Positions 44,772 to 53,273 of a stretch of 64,000 nt of DNA are shown one piece after another (position 1 is the first letter of the stretch; every line of letters begins with the position of its first letter). Location: the NCBI GenBank assembly GCA_049890095.1, contig JBMHCD010000010.1, forward strand, positions 124,001 to 188,000, given 5' to 3'. Position numbers and translations under genes: made by a program. The notes below the pieces were generated by a model. It was not told the origin of the DNA, searched no databases, and was given only the letters and a program-made list of their open reading frames with translations. This DNA comes from JABAYQ01 sp049890095. Lineage in GTDB: Bacteria > Bacteroidota > Bacteroidia > Flavobacteriales > UBA7312.

Positions 44772-45446
44772 ATGTTTAATCCAGAAGAATTTAAAAAGTT
44801 TGCCACTAAAGATAGAGGCATAAGTAGTACAACACTAGATCGTTTTCAATCAGCATACGGAAATTATATTTCTCCAACAATTATTGAAGAGCGCACAATG
44901 AATGTAGCTTCAATGGACGTATTTTCAAGACTGATGATGGATCGAATTATTTTCTTAGGAGTACCTATCAACGATTATGTAGCTAATATTATACAAGCAC
45001 AATTATTGTTTTTAGAGTCTGTTGATGCTGAAAGAGGTATTCAAATATATTTAAATTCACCTGGTGGGGGAGTTTATGCTGGTCTGGGAATATATGACAC
45101 AATGCAATATATAAATCCTGATGTTTCTACTATTTGTACTGGGATGGCTGCTTCAATGGGGGCTGTATTGTTATGTGCTGGAGCAACTGGTAAACGAACT
45201 GCTCTAAAACATTCTAGAGTAATGATTCACCAACCATTAGGGGGTGCAAGTGGTCAAGCCTCTGATATTGAAATTACTGCTAGAGAGATTCAGAAATTAA
45301 AAAATGAGCTTTACGAAATAATTGCTCATCATTCAGGCAAATCATTTGATGAAGTTTGGAAAGATGGTGATAGAGATTACTGGATGACTGCTGAAGAAGC
45401 AAAAGCCTACGGAATGATTGATGAGGTTTTAGTACGAAAACCTTAA
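44772..45446 (+). CDS. clpP: ATP-dependent Clp protease proteolytic subunit
   Basis: Serine protease forming a double heptamer with ClpX. The 224-residue protein has catalytic Ser128 in GMAASMGA, His153 in MIHQPLGG and an Asp near 202 in the usual order, plus the oxyanion segment NSPGGGVYAG. About 30 N-terminal residues precede the core and are probably processed. Starts 8 nt after tig and is followed by a terminator. Confidence 0.98.
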   Translation: MFNPEEFKKFATKDRGISSTTLDRFQSAYGNYISPTIIEERTMNVASMDVFSRLMMDRIIFLGVPINDYVANIIQAQLLFLESVDAERGIQIYLNSPGGGVYAGLGIYDTMQYINPDVSTICTGMAASMGAVLLCAGATGKRTALKHSRVMIHQPLGGASGQASDIEITAREIQKLKNELYEIIAHHSGKSFDEVWKDGDRDYWMTAEEAKAYGMIDEVLVRKP

Positions 45447-45467
45447 AATTAATAAATTCTTATATTC

Positions 45468-45499
45468 AAAAACCACATACTTTTGAATGTGGTTTTTCT
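45468..45499 (+). terminator. Terminator between clpP and clpX
   Basis: Stem AAAACCACAT/ATGTGGTTTT with an 8-nt loop and a short T tract. The clpX -7 element begins immediately after it at 45501. Confidence 0.75.
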
Positions 45500-45500
45500 T

Positions 45501-45508
45501 TAACTTTG
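45501..45508 (+). promoter_or_regulatory. -7 element of clpX
   Basis: TAACTTTG ends 7 nt before the clpX ATG, so the mRNA should have almost no leader. It lets clpX be made separately from clpP. Confidence 0.55.
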
Positions 45509-45515
45509 CATTTGT

Positions 45516-46760
45516 ATGATAGAAGATAAAAATATCAATTGTTCTTTTTGTGGAAAAAATAAACAAGATACTGACGTATTAATTGCAGGAATTAATTCTC
45601 ACATTTGCGATAGTTGTATAACTCAAGCAGTTGGAATTGTTCATTCTGAAAAAGAAGGAAAAGATCGTTTAGAAATTAGCGCTCAGCTAAATTTATTGAA
45701 ACCCAGAGATATTAAGTCACATTTAGATCAGTATGTAATTGGTCAGGATGATGCGAAAAAGGTGTTATCCGTTGCAGTCTATAATCACTATAAAAGGTTA
45801 TTACAACTACCATCTAATAAAGAAAATGATGTAGAAATTGAAAAGTCAAATATCATAATGGTAGGGGAAACAGGCACTGGTAAAACACTTCTTGCACGAA
45901 CAATTGCAAAAGTTCTTAATGTGCCGTTTTGTATAGCAGATGCAACTGTTTTGACTGAAGCAGGTTATGTTGGAGAAGATGTAGAAGCGATCTTATCTCG
46001 TTTGCTGCAAGCTTCTGATTATGATGTAAAAGCAGCACAAAGAGGAATTGTATTTATTGATGAAGTTGATAAAATTGCTCGAAAGAGCGATAATCCGTCA
46101 ATAACAAGAGATGTTTCTGGAGAAGGTGTTCAACAAGCTATGTTAAAACTTTTAGAAGGTTCTGTTGTACAAGTCCCTCCTCAAGGAGGAAGAAAGCATC
46201 CTGATCAAAAAATGATTTCAATTAATACTCAAAATATACTATTTATTTGTGGAGGTGCTTTTGATGGAATAAATAAAGTAATTGGTAAACGTTTAAGTAC
46301 ACAAGCAATAGGATTTTCATCCTCTAAGAAAGAACAAGTTGATAAATCGAATTTGTTGCAATATATAATTCCTACTGATTTAAAAGGCTTTGGTCTAATA
46401 CCAGAATTAATTGGAAGATTACCAGTCCTAACTTATTTAAATCCGTTGGATAAATCTGCATTAAGATCTATACTTACTGAGCCAAAAAATTCTTTATGTA
46501 AACAATACATAAAATTGTTTGAAATGGATAATGCACAATTAAGTTTTAGTGAAGAAGCTTTAGATTTTATAGTTGATAAAGCTATAGAGTTTAAATTAGG
46601 AGCAAGAGGTTTACGATCCATTTGTGAGGCAATAATGATTGATGCAATGTTTGAAATCCCTTCATCTAATAATGAATCAAAGGAAAGTATTGAAATTACC
46701 CTTAAATATGCCAAGGAAAAAATGAGTAATTCTAAATTAGAATCACTAAAAGTTGCTTAA
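45516..46760 (+). CDS. clpX: ATP-dependent Clp protease ATP-binding subunit ClpX
   Basis: AAA+ unfoldase that feeds ClpP. The 414-residue protein has the N-terminal zinc-binding domain with Cys9, Cys12, Cys31 and Cys34, Walker A GETGTGKT (117-124), Walker B FIDEVDKIAR, and the ClpX C-terminal domain. The 3' end is 5 nt from the convergent folA stop with no terminator between them. Confidence 0.98.
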   Translation: MIEDKNINCSFCGKNKQDTDVLIAGINSHICDSCITQAVGIVHSEKEGKDRLEISAQLNLLKPRDIKSHLDQYVIGQDDAKKVLSVAVYNHYKRLLQLPSNKENDVEIEKSNIIMVGETGTGKTLLARTIAKVLNVPFCIADATVLTEAGYVGEDVEAILSRLLQASDYDVKAAQRGIVFIDEVDKIARKSDNPSITRDVSGEGVQQAMLKLLEGSVVQVPPQGGRKHPDQKMISINTQNILFICGGAFDGINKVIGKRLSTQAIGFSSSKKEQVDKSNLLQYIIPTDLKGFGLIPELIGRLPVLTYLNPLDKSALRSILTEPKNSLCKQYIKLFEMDNAQLSFSEEALDFIVDKAIEFKLGARGLRSICEAIMIDAMFEIPSSNNESKESIEITLKYAKEKMSNSKLESLKVA

Positions 46761-46765
46761 AGAAG

Positions 46766-47266
46766 TTATTTTTTTTCGAATATTAAAAAGGTAAAGTCAA
46801 AAGCATGCCGATGATCAGCTTTGTTTTTTATACTACTTTTTAATTCCCACTCATCAGATAAGTCATCAAAAAAGGTGTCACCTTCTACTTTAGCGTGTAC
46901 TTTTGTTAAATAAATTTTACTTACTAGATTATTTTCTAGTGCATATTTATATATCTGACCACCTCCAATTATAAAAGGTTCGTTGTCTTCCGATTTTTCG
47001 GCAATTTCTATCGCTTTTTCGACTGAATCTACTATAATTGATCCTTCAGCAGAATAATTTTTATTTCTGGTAACAACGATGTTAATTCTATTGGGAAGAG
47101 GTCTATATTTTTCAGGAATAGATTCGAAGTTTTTTCGCCCCATTATAACATGATGATTTTGAGTTGTGTCTTTAAAGTACTTTAAATCTAATGGAAGAAC
47201 CCATGCTAGATCATTATCTTTTCCAATAACATTATTTTCTGAAACCGCTACAATAAGTGAAACCAT
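46766..47266 (-). CDS. folA: Dihydrofolate reductase
   Basis: Reduces dihydrofolate to tetrahydrofolate with NADPH. The 166-residue protein begins MVSLIVAVSENNVIGKDNDLAWVLP-like (substrate Asp replaced region LAW-LPLDLKYFK), with MGRKNFESIPEK and the NADPH strand PFIIGGGQIYKYAL. It regenerates the folate oxidised by ThyA, encoded two genes upstream in the same direction; the saccharopine-dehydrogenase-like gene lies between them, 2 nt away. Confidence 0.95.
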   Translation of the reverse strand: MVSLIVAVSENNVIGKDNDLAWVLPLDLKYFKDTTQNHHVIMGRKNFESIPEKYRPLPNRINIVVTRNKNYSAEGSIIVDSVEKAIEIAEKSEDNEPFIIGGGQIYKYALENNLVSKIYLTKVHAKVEGDTFFDDLSDEWELKSSIKNKADHRHAFDFTFLIFEKK

Positions 47267-47268
47267 TT

Positions 47269-48378
47269 TTATTTCTTTTTAACAGTGTAAATTACGTTTC
47301 TTTCTTTTAAATATTCATTTATTGAATTAAAATGTAAACCCAAATATTCAGGAGGTGAAATACCAACATTAGTATATTTTTTATCAAGTACTAGCTTGGC
47401 AACTGCCGAACAAGTATATCCGGTAGTTCTTGCCATAGAAATAGTATTGTTTTGATATTTGTCATATAAATCATATTGATATTCAACTTCAGAATTATTT
47501 TCTTTGCCTTTTATTATTATTCGCATAACCGTAAAATCTTCTTCACCTTCTTGTAGTTTCCACTTTGGAAACAAAAGCTTAGAAGTAAGATCAATAGGTC
47601 TAATTTTAGTTCCATTTATTTCAATAGGTTCACTAGAAAAAAATCCACTTTCTCTTAAAACCTTAATATATTCTACACATCCAGGATATCTTAATGTTTT
47701 TTCAATCATATTAGGTATTTCTGGCATTGTATTGATTAAAGTTCTAAGTCCGTCTGAGTTCCAACTTTCTAGTGTTCCAACTTTATCAAAGTATACAAGT
47801 TCGGTATCAGAAAGAGCTTTTCTAGTAATCATTTCATGATTTTGAACAAATCTTGATGGTCGGATATATTCTTCAATCACATCTATGGGAGAAAAAACAG
47901 CTTTATACTCATATGGCCATTCTCTAACAACTGGTAGTCCTCCAACTAAACATTCATATTTGTCAATTTTCATTTGCGAATGATGGTGACCTAAAATAAT
48001 ATTTCCCATTCCTGGAGCAACACCACAGTCCATAATCGCAATTACATTTTTTGATTTTGCTAACTCATCTAATTTAAATGGATCTTCAGGAAAGAACGAT
48101 ATGTCTACAATATTTTTATTTGCATTAATAACGGTTTCAAGCATTTTGTATCCCATAAAACCCGGAACTGCTCCTATAACTAAGTCAAAATCTTTAATAA
48201 TTTCTTCTAAATTTTTAGAAATCGAAATATCAGAAGAAATGGTGTCTATGCCTTTCTTTTTTAAAGGCTTAAGAGCTTGTGGGTCTAAATCAACAGAGGT
48301 AACTTTAAAGCTTTTGCTTAAATCTTTAGCGATAACACTTCCAACTAAACCAGCTCCTAATACAACTACTTTTTTCAT
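47269..48378 (-). CDS. Saccharopine dehydrogenase family protein (lysine 6-dehydrogenase-like)
   Basis: The 369-residue protein starts with an NAD(P) Rossmann motif VVVLGAGLVGSVIA (GAGLVG at 8-13) and carries the saccharopine dehydrogenase catalytic domain with DCGVAPGMGNIILGHH. Relatives include lysine 6-dehydrogenase and saccharopine reductase; the product could be a lysine-catabolic or lysine-forming enzyme and cannot be fixed from sequence. Its start shares one base with the thyA stop, and it is 2 nt from folA. Confidence 0.88.
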   Translation of the reverse strand: MKKVVVLGAGLVGSVIAKDLSKSFKVTSVDLDPQALKPLKKKGIDTISSDISISKNLEEIIKDFDLVIGAVPGFMGYKMLETVINANKNIVDISFFPEDPFKLDELAKSKNVIAIMDCGVAPGMGNIILGHHHSQMKIDKYECLVGGLPVVREWPYEYKAVFSPIDVIEEYIRPSRFVQNHEMITRKALSDTELVYFDKVGTLESWNSDGLRTLINTMPEIPNMIEKTLRYPGCVEYIKVLRESGFFSSEPIEINGTKIRPIDLTSKLLFPKWKLQEGEEDFTVMRIIIKGKENNSEVEYQYDLYDKYQNNTISMARTTGYTCSAVAKLVLDKKYTNVGISPPEYLGLHFNSINEYLKERNVIYTVKKK

Positions 48379-49172
48379 TATACAGCAACTTTACCTTTAA
48401 TATGTGGATGTGGATCGTAATCTGTTAACTCAAAATCTTCAAATTTAAAATCGAAAATGGAATTAACATTTGGGTTTATTTTCATTTTTGGTAGAGATTT
48501 AGTCTCTCTTGTTAGTTGAAGTTTACATTGATCAAAATGATTTGTGTATATATGAGCATCACCAAGAGTATGAACAAACTCTCCTAGTTTTAAATTACAT
48601 ACTTGAGCAACCATCATTGTGAGTAATGCATAGGAAGCGATATTGAAAGGTACGCCGAGAAAAATATCAGCACTTCTTTGGTATAATTGGCATGATAATT
48701 TATTATCAGCAACATAAAACTGAAAAAATGTATGGCACGGAGGGAGTGCCATTTGCTCAATTTCGCCAACATTCCATGCGCTAACTATAATTCTTCTACT
48801 GTCTGGGTTGTTTTTGATTTGATTAATAATTTGCGATATCTGATCAATATGTTTCCCATCTGGTGTTGGCCAACTTCTCCATTGGTATCCATATACATGA
48901 CCGAGGTTGCCATCTTCATCAGCCCATTCATCCCAAATTCTAACTCCATTTTCTTGGAGGTATTTAATGTTTGTTTCTCCTTTTAAAAACCATAGTAATT
49001 CGTGTATTATAGATTTTAAATGAAGTTTTTTGGTCGTTAAACATGGGAAACCTTCGGATAAATCAAATCTCATTTGATGTCCAAAAATACTTTTAGTTCC
49101 TGTACCAGTTCTGTCTTGTTTTAGAGTGCCTTCTTTCATCACCCTATCCATTAAATTTAAATATTGTTTCAT
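48378..49172 (-). CDS. thyA: Thymidylate synthase
   Basis: Converts dUMP to dTMP with methylene-tetrahydrofolate. The 264-residue protein has the catalytic Cys146 in LPPCHTFFQF, the dUMP Arg loop DRTGTGTKS (20-28), and the YQRSADIFLGVPFNIASYAL segment. It is the classical ThyA, not the flavin-dependent ThyX, so it needs folA nearby to recycle dihydrofolate. Confidence 0.98.
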   Translation of the reverse strand: MKQYLNLMDRVMKEGTLKQDRTGTGTKSIFGHQMRFDLSEGFPCLTTKKLHLKSIIHELLWFLKGETNIKYLQENGVRIWDEWADEDGNLGHVYGYQWRSWPTPDGKHIDQISQIINQIKNNPDSRRIIVSAWNVGEIEQMALPPCHTFFQFYVADNKLSCQLYQRSADIFLGVPFNIASYALLTMMVAQVCNLKLGEFVHTLGDAHIYTNHFDQCKLQLTRETKSLPKMKINPNVNSIFDFKFEDFELTDYDPHPHIKGKVAV

Positions 49173-49179
49173 TTAATTA

Positions 49180-50820
49180 TTAAATAAGCATTCCTACTAT
49201 TACAGCTGTAAATAAACAAGCTAGTGTACCTGCCACCAAAGATAATAATCCCAATTTAGAAAGATCCTTTGTGCGGCTGGGTGCTAATGTTCCTATTCCT
49301 CCAATCTGAATTCCAATAGATGCAAAATTAGCAAATCCACATAAAATATATGTAGCTATAATCACTGATTTATTTTCAAAAAAGAGAGATTCAGTTTTAA
49401 ATTCACTTAGTGAAATATAAGCGACGAATTCATTTAAAATGATTTTTTCGCCAAGTAATTGACCTACTAAAATCATATCTTCCTTACAAACCCCCATTAA
49501 CCATGTTACAGGAGCGAGAGTATATCCTAAAATAAATTCTAAACTTAAATTAGTGTATTTACCATTAGTAAATGAATTGATAAATTCATTTAGCCCTGTA
49601 AACTCTCCAACAAACTGATTTAAAAAATAATTTATCATGTAAATAAATGCTATAAAAACAAGTAACATAGCACCAACATTTACAGCCAATTTTAAACCTT
49701 GTGTTGTTCCATTGCTGATGGCTTCTAGAACATTTGAGCCAATTTCTTGACTAGAAATATTCATTTCGTCATTTACCTTTTGTGTTTCGGGAATAATTAT
49801 TTTTGAAGCTATAATGGCTGCAGGTGCAGACATTACCGATGCCGCTAATAAATGTTTTGCAAAAAATAGTTGTGACTCTAAATCGTTTCCTCCTAAAAAA
49901 CCAATGTAGGCAGCCAAAACACCTCCAGCAATTGTGGACATTCCACCACTCATTAAACAAAACAACTCTGATAAGCTCATCTTTTCAATATAGGGTTTTA
50001 TAAGAAGAGGTGATTCGGTTTGACCAAGAAATATATTTCCAGCAGCAGCTAAACTTTCAGAACCAGAAAGATTTAATAATTTTCGCATTAGATAAGCAAA
50101 AAATAGTACAGCTTTTTGAAGGATACCATAATAAAATAATACGCTTGTTAATGCAGAAAAAAATATAATTGTAGGCAAAACTTGAAAAGCAAAGATATAG
50201 CCAAAAGAATCTATATTTTCTACTAAATTTCCAAATAAAAATACAGAACCTTCTCTGGTAAAGCTAAGTATGGTTACAAAAATTGAGCTTAACCATTCGA
50301 AAATATTTTGAATAAATGGTACTTTAAGAATGCAAATCGCAAAAATGAACTGTATTATTAGACCTTTCCAAACGATATTCCAATTAATTGCTTTTTTATT
50401 TTGACTAAATAAATAAGAAATGAAAATTAAAGATAATAATCCAAGTAATCCTCTTAAAATATTATTTATAAATGTGTTTTTAGCTATGATAAACTTATAA
50501 TTTATACTACCTTCTTTAAGTGTGAGTTTATTGTTTTTAAGCTCAACAAGATAAGTTCTTGTAGTATCATTTGGTGTTTGGTATATAAATGTTACTTTAT
50601 CACCTTTCCATAGCCAATTACCATTAGCATTAAGATTGATAGACTCAATATAATATTCAAAAGAACCATCCTTATTAATATTTAGGAAATCATTAGACCC
50701 AATTTCCCTAACTGAATTTTCACCATTATCAATTTTACTAAATTTCCAATTATTGATAATATTTTGTCCTGAGGAAGAAAAATAAAGAATAGATAAAAAA
50801 ATGGTTAAGGCTCTAAACAT
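49180..50820 (-). CDS. Concentrative nucleoside transporter with N-terminal lipocalin-like domain
   Basis: The 546-residue protein carries nucleosides into the cell with Na+ or H+. The transporter core from about 118 to the end has the CNT motifs GQTESPLL (266-273) and GEKIILNEFVAY (457-468). Residues 1-19 look like a signal peptide, and 24-105 form a lipocalin-like domain (NWKFSKI, DGSFEYYIES, GNWLWKGDKVTF) absent from ordinary CNT proteins. That domain should sit in the periplasm and may bind nucleosides. It lies 7 nt upstream of thyA in the minus operon, fitting thymidine supply. Confidence 0.92.
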   Translation of the reverse strand: MFRALTIFLSILYFSSSGQNIINNWKFSKIDNGENSVREIGSNDFLNINKDGSFEYYIESINLNANGNWLWKGDKVTFIYQTPNDTTRTYLVELKNNKLTLKEGSINYKFIIAKNTFINNILRGLLGLLSLIFISYLFSQNKKAINWNIVWKGLIIQFIFAICILKVPFIQNIFEWLSSIFVTILSFTREGSVFLFGNLVENIDSFGYIFAFQVLPTIIFFSALTSVLFYYGILQKAVLFFAYLMRKLLNLSGSESLAAAGNIFLGQTESPLLIKPYIEKMSLSELFCLMSGGMSTIAGGVLAAYIGFLGGNDLESQLFFAKHLLAASVMSAPAAIIASKIIIPETQKVNDEMNISSQEIGSNVLEAISNGTTQGLKLAVNVGAMLLVFIAFIYMINYFLNQFVGEFTGLNEFINSFTNGKYTNLSLEFILGYTLAPVTWLMGVCKEDMILVGQLLGEKIILNEFVAYISLSEFKTESLFFENKSVIIATYILCGFANFASIGIQIGGIGTLAPSRTKDLSKLGLLSLVAGTLACLFTAVIVGMLI

Positions 50821-50824
50821 TGAT

Positions 50825-51409
50825 TTAAGAATTAGATCTTTTGTTGAGTTCGTCTCTTATTTTTGATGCTAATTCATAATCCTCATTTTCAATCGCAGAT
50901 TTCATTTGCTTTTGTAGCTCGGCATCAGATTCTCCAGAGAACTCATTGTCAGTATCATCTTCTTCTAGTGTAGGCAATTCATTCAAATCATTGTCTAATA
51001 GAATACCCGCTTCATCCATTATAGCGTCAAATGTAAAAATTGGTGCTTTGTAACGAACTGCTATTGCAACTGCGTCGGATGTTCTAGAATCAATTTCTGC
51101 TTGTTTTCCGTTTTCATCTTCAAAATATATGATGGAAGAGAAAATACCATTTGAATTTATGGAGCTGATAACTATTTTTTTAACCTTCAGGCCAAAAACT
51201 TTGGAAACACTCAAAAATAAATCATGAGTGATTGGTCTTTGACTTTTGTATTCAGGATCAAGAGCCATAGCAATAGCCTTAGCTTCAAATGATCCTATTA
51301 CTATGGGTAATCTTCTTTTACCAGTTACTTCTGCCAATACTAATGCAAACGCTCCTGATTGCGTTTGACTGTTTGAAAGTCCAATAATATCTAATTGGAT
51401 TAGTTCCAT
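50825..51409 (-). CDS. Bifunctional nuclease (DUF151) family protein with UVR tail
   Basis: The 194-residue protein has the DUF151/BFN domain (about 1-135; LPIVIGSFEAKAIAM, SRTSDAVAIAVRYKAPIF) and a C-terminal UvrB/UvrC-like coiled-coil motif (about 166-192; MKSAIENEDYELASKIRDEL). Plant BFN proteins cut RNA and single-stranded DNA; bacterial roles are unclear. Between etfA and the CNT gene with gaps of 0 and 4 nt. Confidence 0.9.
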   Translation of the reverse strand: MELIQLDIIGLSNSQTQSGAFALVLAEVTGKRRLPIVIGSFEAKAIAMALDPEYKSQRPITHDLFLSVSKVFGLKVKKIVISSINSNGIFSSIIYFEDENGKQAEIDSRTSDAVAIAVRYKAPIFTFDAIMDEAGILLDNDLNELPTLEEDDTDNEFSGESDAELQKQMKSAIENEDYELASKIRDELNKRSNS

Positions 51410-52369
51410 TTAGTTGCTTTCTTTAAATGCTTTTATTGAATCTATAATTCGAGGTACTACTTCAAAAGCATCTCCAACGATTCCATAGTCAGCTGCCTTG
51501 AAAAAAGGTGCTTCTGGATCTGTATTTACAGCTACGATAACTTTAGATGAATTTACTCCTGCTAAATGTTGAATTGCACCGGAAATACCAATTGCAATAT
51601 ATAAATTTGGAGCGATGGCTTTTCCTGTTTGTCCAACGTGTTCAGAATGAGGCCTCCAACCAATATCAGAAACTGGTTTTGAACATGCTGTTCCAGCATC
51701 TAAAAGGTCGGCTAATTCTTCTACCATATTCCAATTTTCTGGTCCTTTTAATCCTCTTCCAGCAGATATAACAATTTCTGCTTCTGCCAAACTAACTTTT
51801 CCTACCGATTTTTCGACATTAACAGATTTAACTTGATTTGTAGCAGTTTGAGACGAGGTAAAATCTACTACTTCTATTGAATCGATTGGATTTTGCTCAC
51901 TAAAAAAAGAATTTGGAGAAATAGCTAAAATAACTTTATCATTATTATTTTCAATAACTTCAAACGCTTTTCCAGAAAAAGATTTCTTTTTAACAGTGTT
52001 ATTAATTGGAGTTTCAGTAACATTGCTAATAAAAGAAGCATTGCATTTTATGGCTAGTCTAGGCCCTATAGACTTGCCAAAATTACTATTTGATAAAACA
52101 ACAGCTTTTCCGTTTTCTTGTTCGAAAACTTCTGAAATTGCACCCGCAATTGACCCATTATCGCATTCCTCAAAAGAGTTATTTATATTAATCAGTTTAC
52201 CAATACCATATTTGGCAATATGGTCAGATTCTTTTTCACAGTTTTCTAGAGTAATTGCAATACAATTTACCTGCATGTCTTTTGCTGTTTTGTATGCATA
52301 TGTAAGAGTTTCAAACGCACTCTTTTTTAATTTTCCTTCCGTACTTTCTAATAAAACAATTAATGACAT
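51410..52369 (-). CDS. etfA: Electron transfer flavoprotein subunit alpha
   Basis: Carries electrons from acyl-CoA and related dehydrogenases to the quinone pool. The 319-residue protein has the FAD-binding C-terminal domain with GRGLKGPENW, SDIGWRPHSEHVGQTGKAI and IGISGAIQHLAG. Follows etfB by 2 nt. Confidence 0.97.
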   Translation of the reverse strand: MSLIVLLESTEGKLKKSAFETLTYAYKTAKDMQVNCIAITLENCEKESDHIAKYGIGKLININNSFEECDNGSIAGAISEVFEQENGKAVVLSNSNFGKSIGPRLAIKCNASFISNVTETPINNTVKKKSFSGKAFEVIENNNDKVILAISPNSFFSEQNPIDSIEVVDFTSSQTATNQVKSVNVEKSVGKVSLAEAEIVISAGRGLKGPENWNMVEELADLLDAGTACSKPVSDIGWRPHSEHVGQTGKAIAPNLYIAIGISGAIQHLAGVNSSKVIVAVNTDPEAPFFKAADYGIVGDAFEVVPRIIDSIKAFKESN

Positions 52370-52371
52370 AT

Positions 52372-53118
52372 TTATATAACTTTTGCTTCTTGGTGAAGTA
52401 GATTAATTAGTTCGTTTTCATTTCCTGATTCTATCATTTTACAAGCTTGTTTTGGTGCAGGCTTTTCAAAACGAACAGAATTTGTTTGTTGATTAGATTC
52501 TTGCGGTTCTTCAACCAACAATGGTTTTGACCTTGCAGTCATAATTCCTCTCATATTTGGAATTAATAAGTCGGATTCTTCTACTAACCCTTTTTGTCCA
52601 GCAATAATTATTGGAAGTTTTGATTTAAGAATTTCTTTACCTCCTTCTATTTCTCTTTCCAAAGTTACTTCATCATTTTCTAATTCTAGTGAAGTACATG
52701 CGTTTATAAATGGTAAATTTAATATTTCTGCAGCCATTCCTGGAACGGCTCCTCCATTGTAGTCAATGGACTCTCTACCACATATTATTAAGTCAAAATC
52801 ATTGTTGTTTATTAAAACAACTAATTCTTTTGCAACTCCATAACTATCAGACGCTTTCTTATTAACTCTTATTGCTTTATCAGCACCTATAGCCAATGCT
52901 TTTCTAAGTGTAGGATCGCTACTTTGTTCGCCAACATGTGCAACAGTAACAGATCCTCCATGTTTTTCTCTCAGCTTTATAGCTTTTGTAAGTCCAAATT
53001 CATCATAAGGATTTATGATAAATTGCACTCCATCAGAACTAAAAGAAGTTCCATCATCATTAAAATTTATTGCAGATGTTGTGTCTGGAACATTGCTAAT
53101 ACAGACTAGTATATTCAT
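52372..53118 (-). CDS. etfB: Electron transfer flavoprotein subunit beta
   Basis: The 248-residue partner of EtfA binds AMP structurally and docks with dehydrogenases. Family features are INPYDEFGLTKAIKL (35-50), the IICGRESIDYNGGAVPG segment and the recognition-loop region. First gene of the long minus operon that ends in folA. A TAAATTTG -7 element is 26 nt upstream. Confidence 0.96.
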   Translation of the reverse strand: MNILVCISNVPDTTSAINFNDDGTSFSSDGVQFIINPYDEFGLTKAIKLREKHGGSVTVAHVGEQSSDPTLRKALAIGADKAIRVNKKASDSYGVAKELVVLINNNDFDLIICGRESIDYNGGAVPGMAAEILNLPFINACTSLELENDEVTLEREIEGGKEILKSKLPIIIAGQKGLVEESDLLIPNMRGIMTARSKPLLVEEPQESNQQTNSVRFEKPAPKQACKMIESGNENELINLLHQEAKVI

Positions 53119-53144
53119 GAATTTTATAGTTTAAAAATATTGTC

Positions 53145-53152
53145 CAAATTTA
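53145..53152 (-). promoter_or_regulatory. -7 element of the etfBA operon
   Basis: TAAATTTG on the minus strand, 26 nt upstream of etfB; it would drive seven genes to folA. Confidence 0.55.
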
Positions 53153-53222
53153 ATATAAATATAAGTTAATATTTAAAGAAATTTGATAATTGTAATTTCT
53201 TTTTCTTTAAATGAAAATCTGC

Positions 53223-53252
53223 TTTGGTAATTTATAAAAAATGTTATTTTTG
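53223..53252 (+). promoter_or_regulatory. pdhB promoter, TTTG-N18-TATTTTTG
   Basis: TTTG (53223-53226) and TATTTTTG (53245-53252) with an 18-nt spacer; predicted leader of about 17 nt. Confidence 0.7.
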
Positions 53253-53273
53253 CCAACCTGATACAAGATAAAA

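Noticed and set aside
51996..52379. 127-codon plus-strand frame
   Set aside because: Antisense to etfA, with no family features or promoter.
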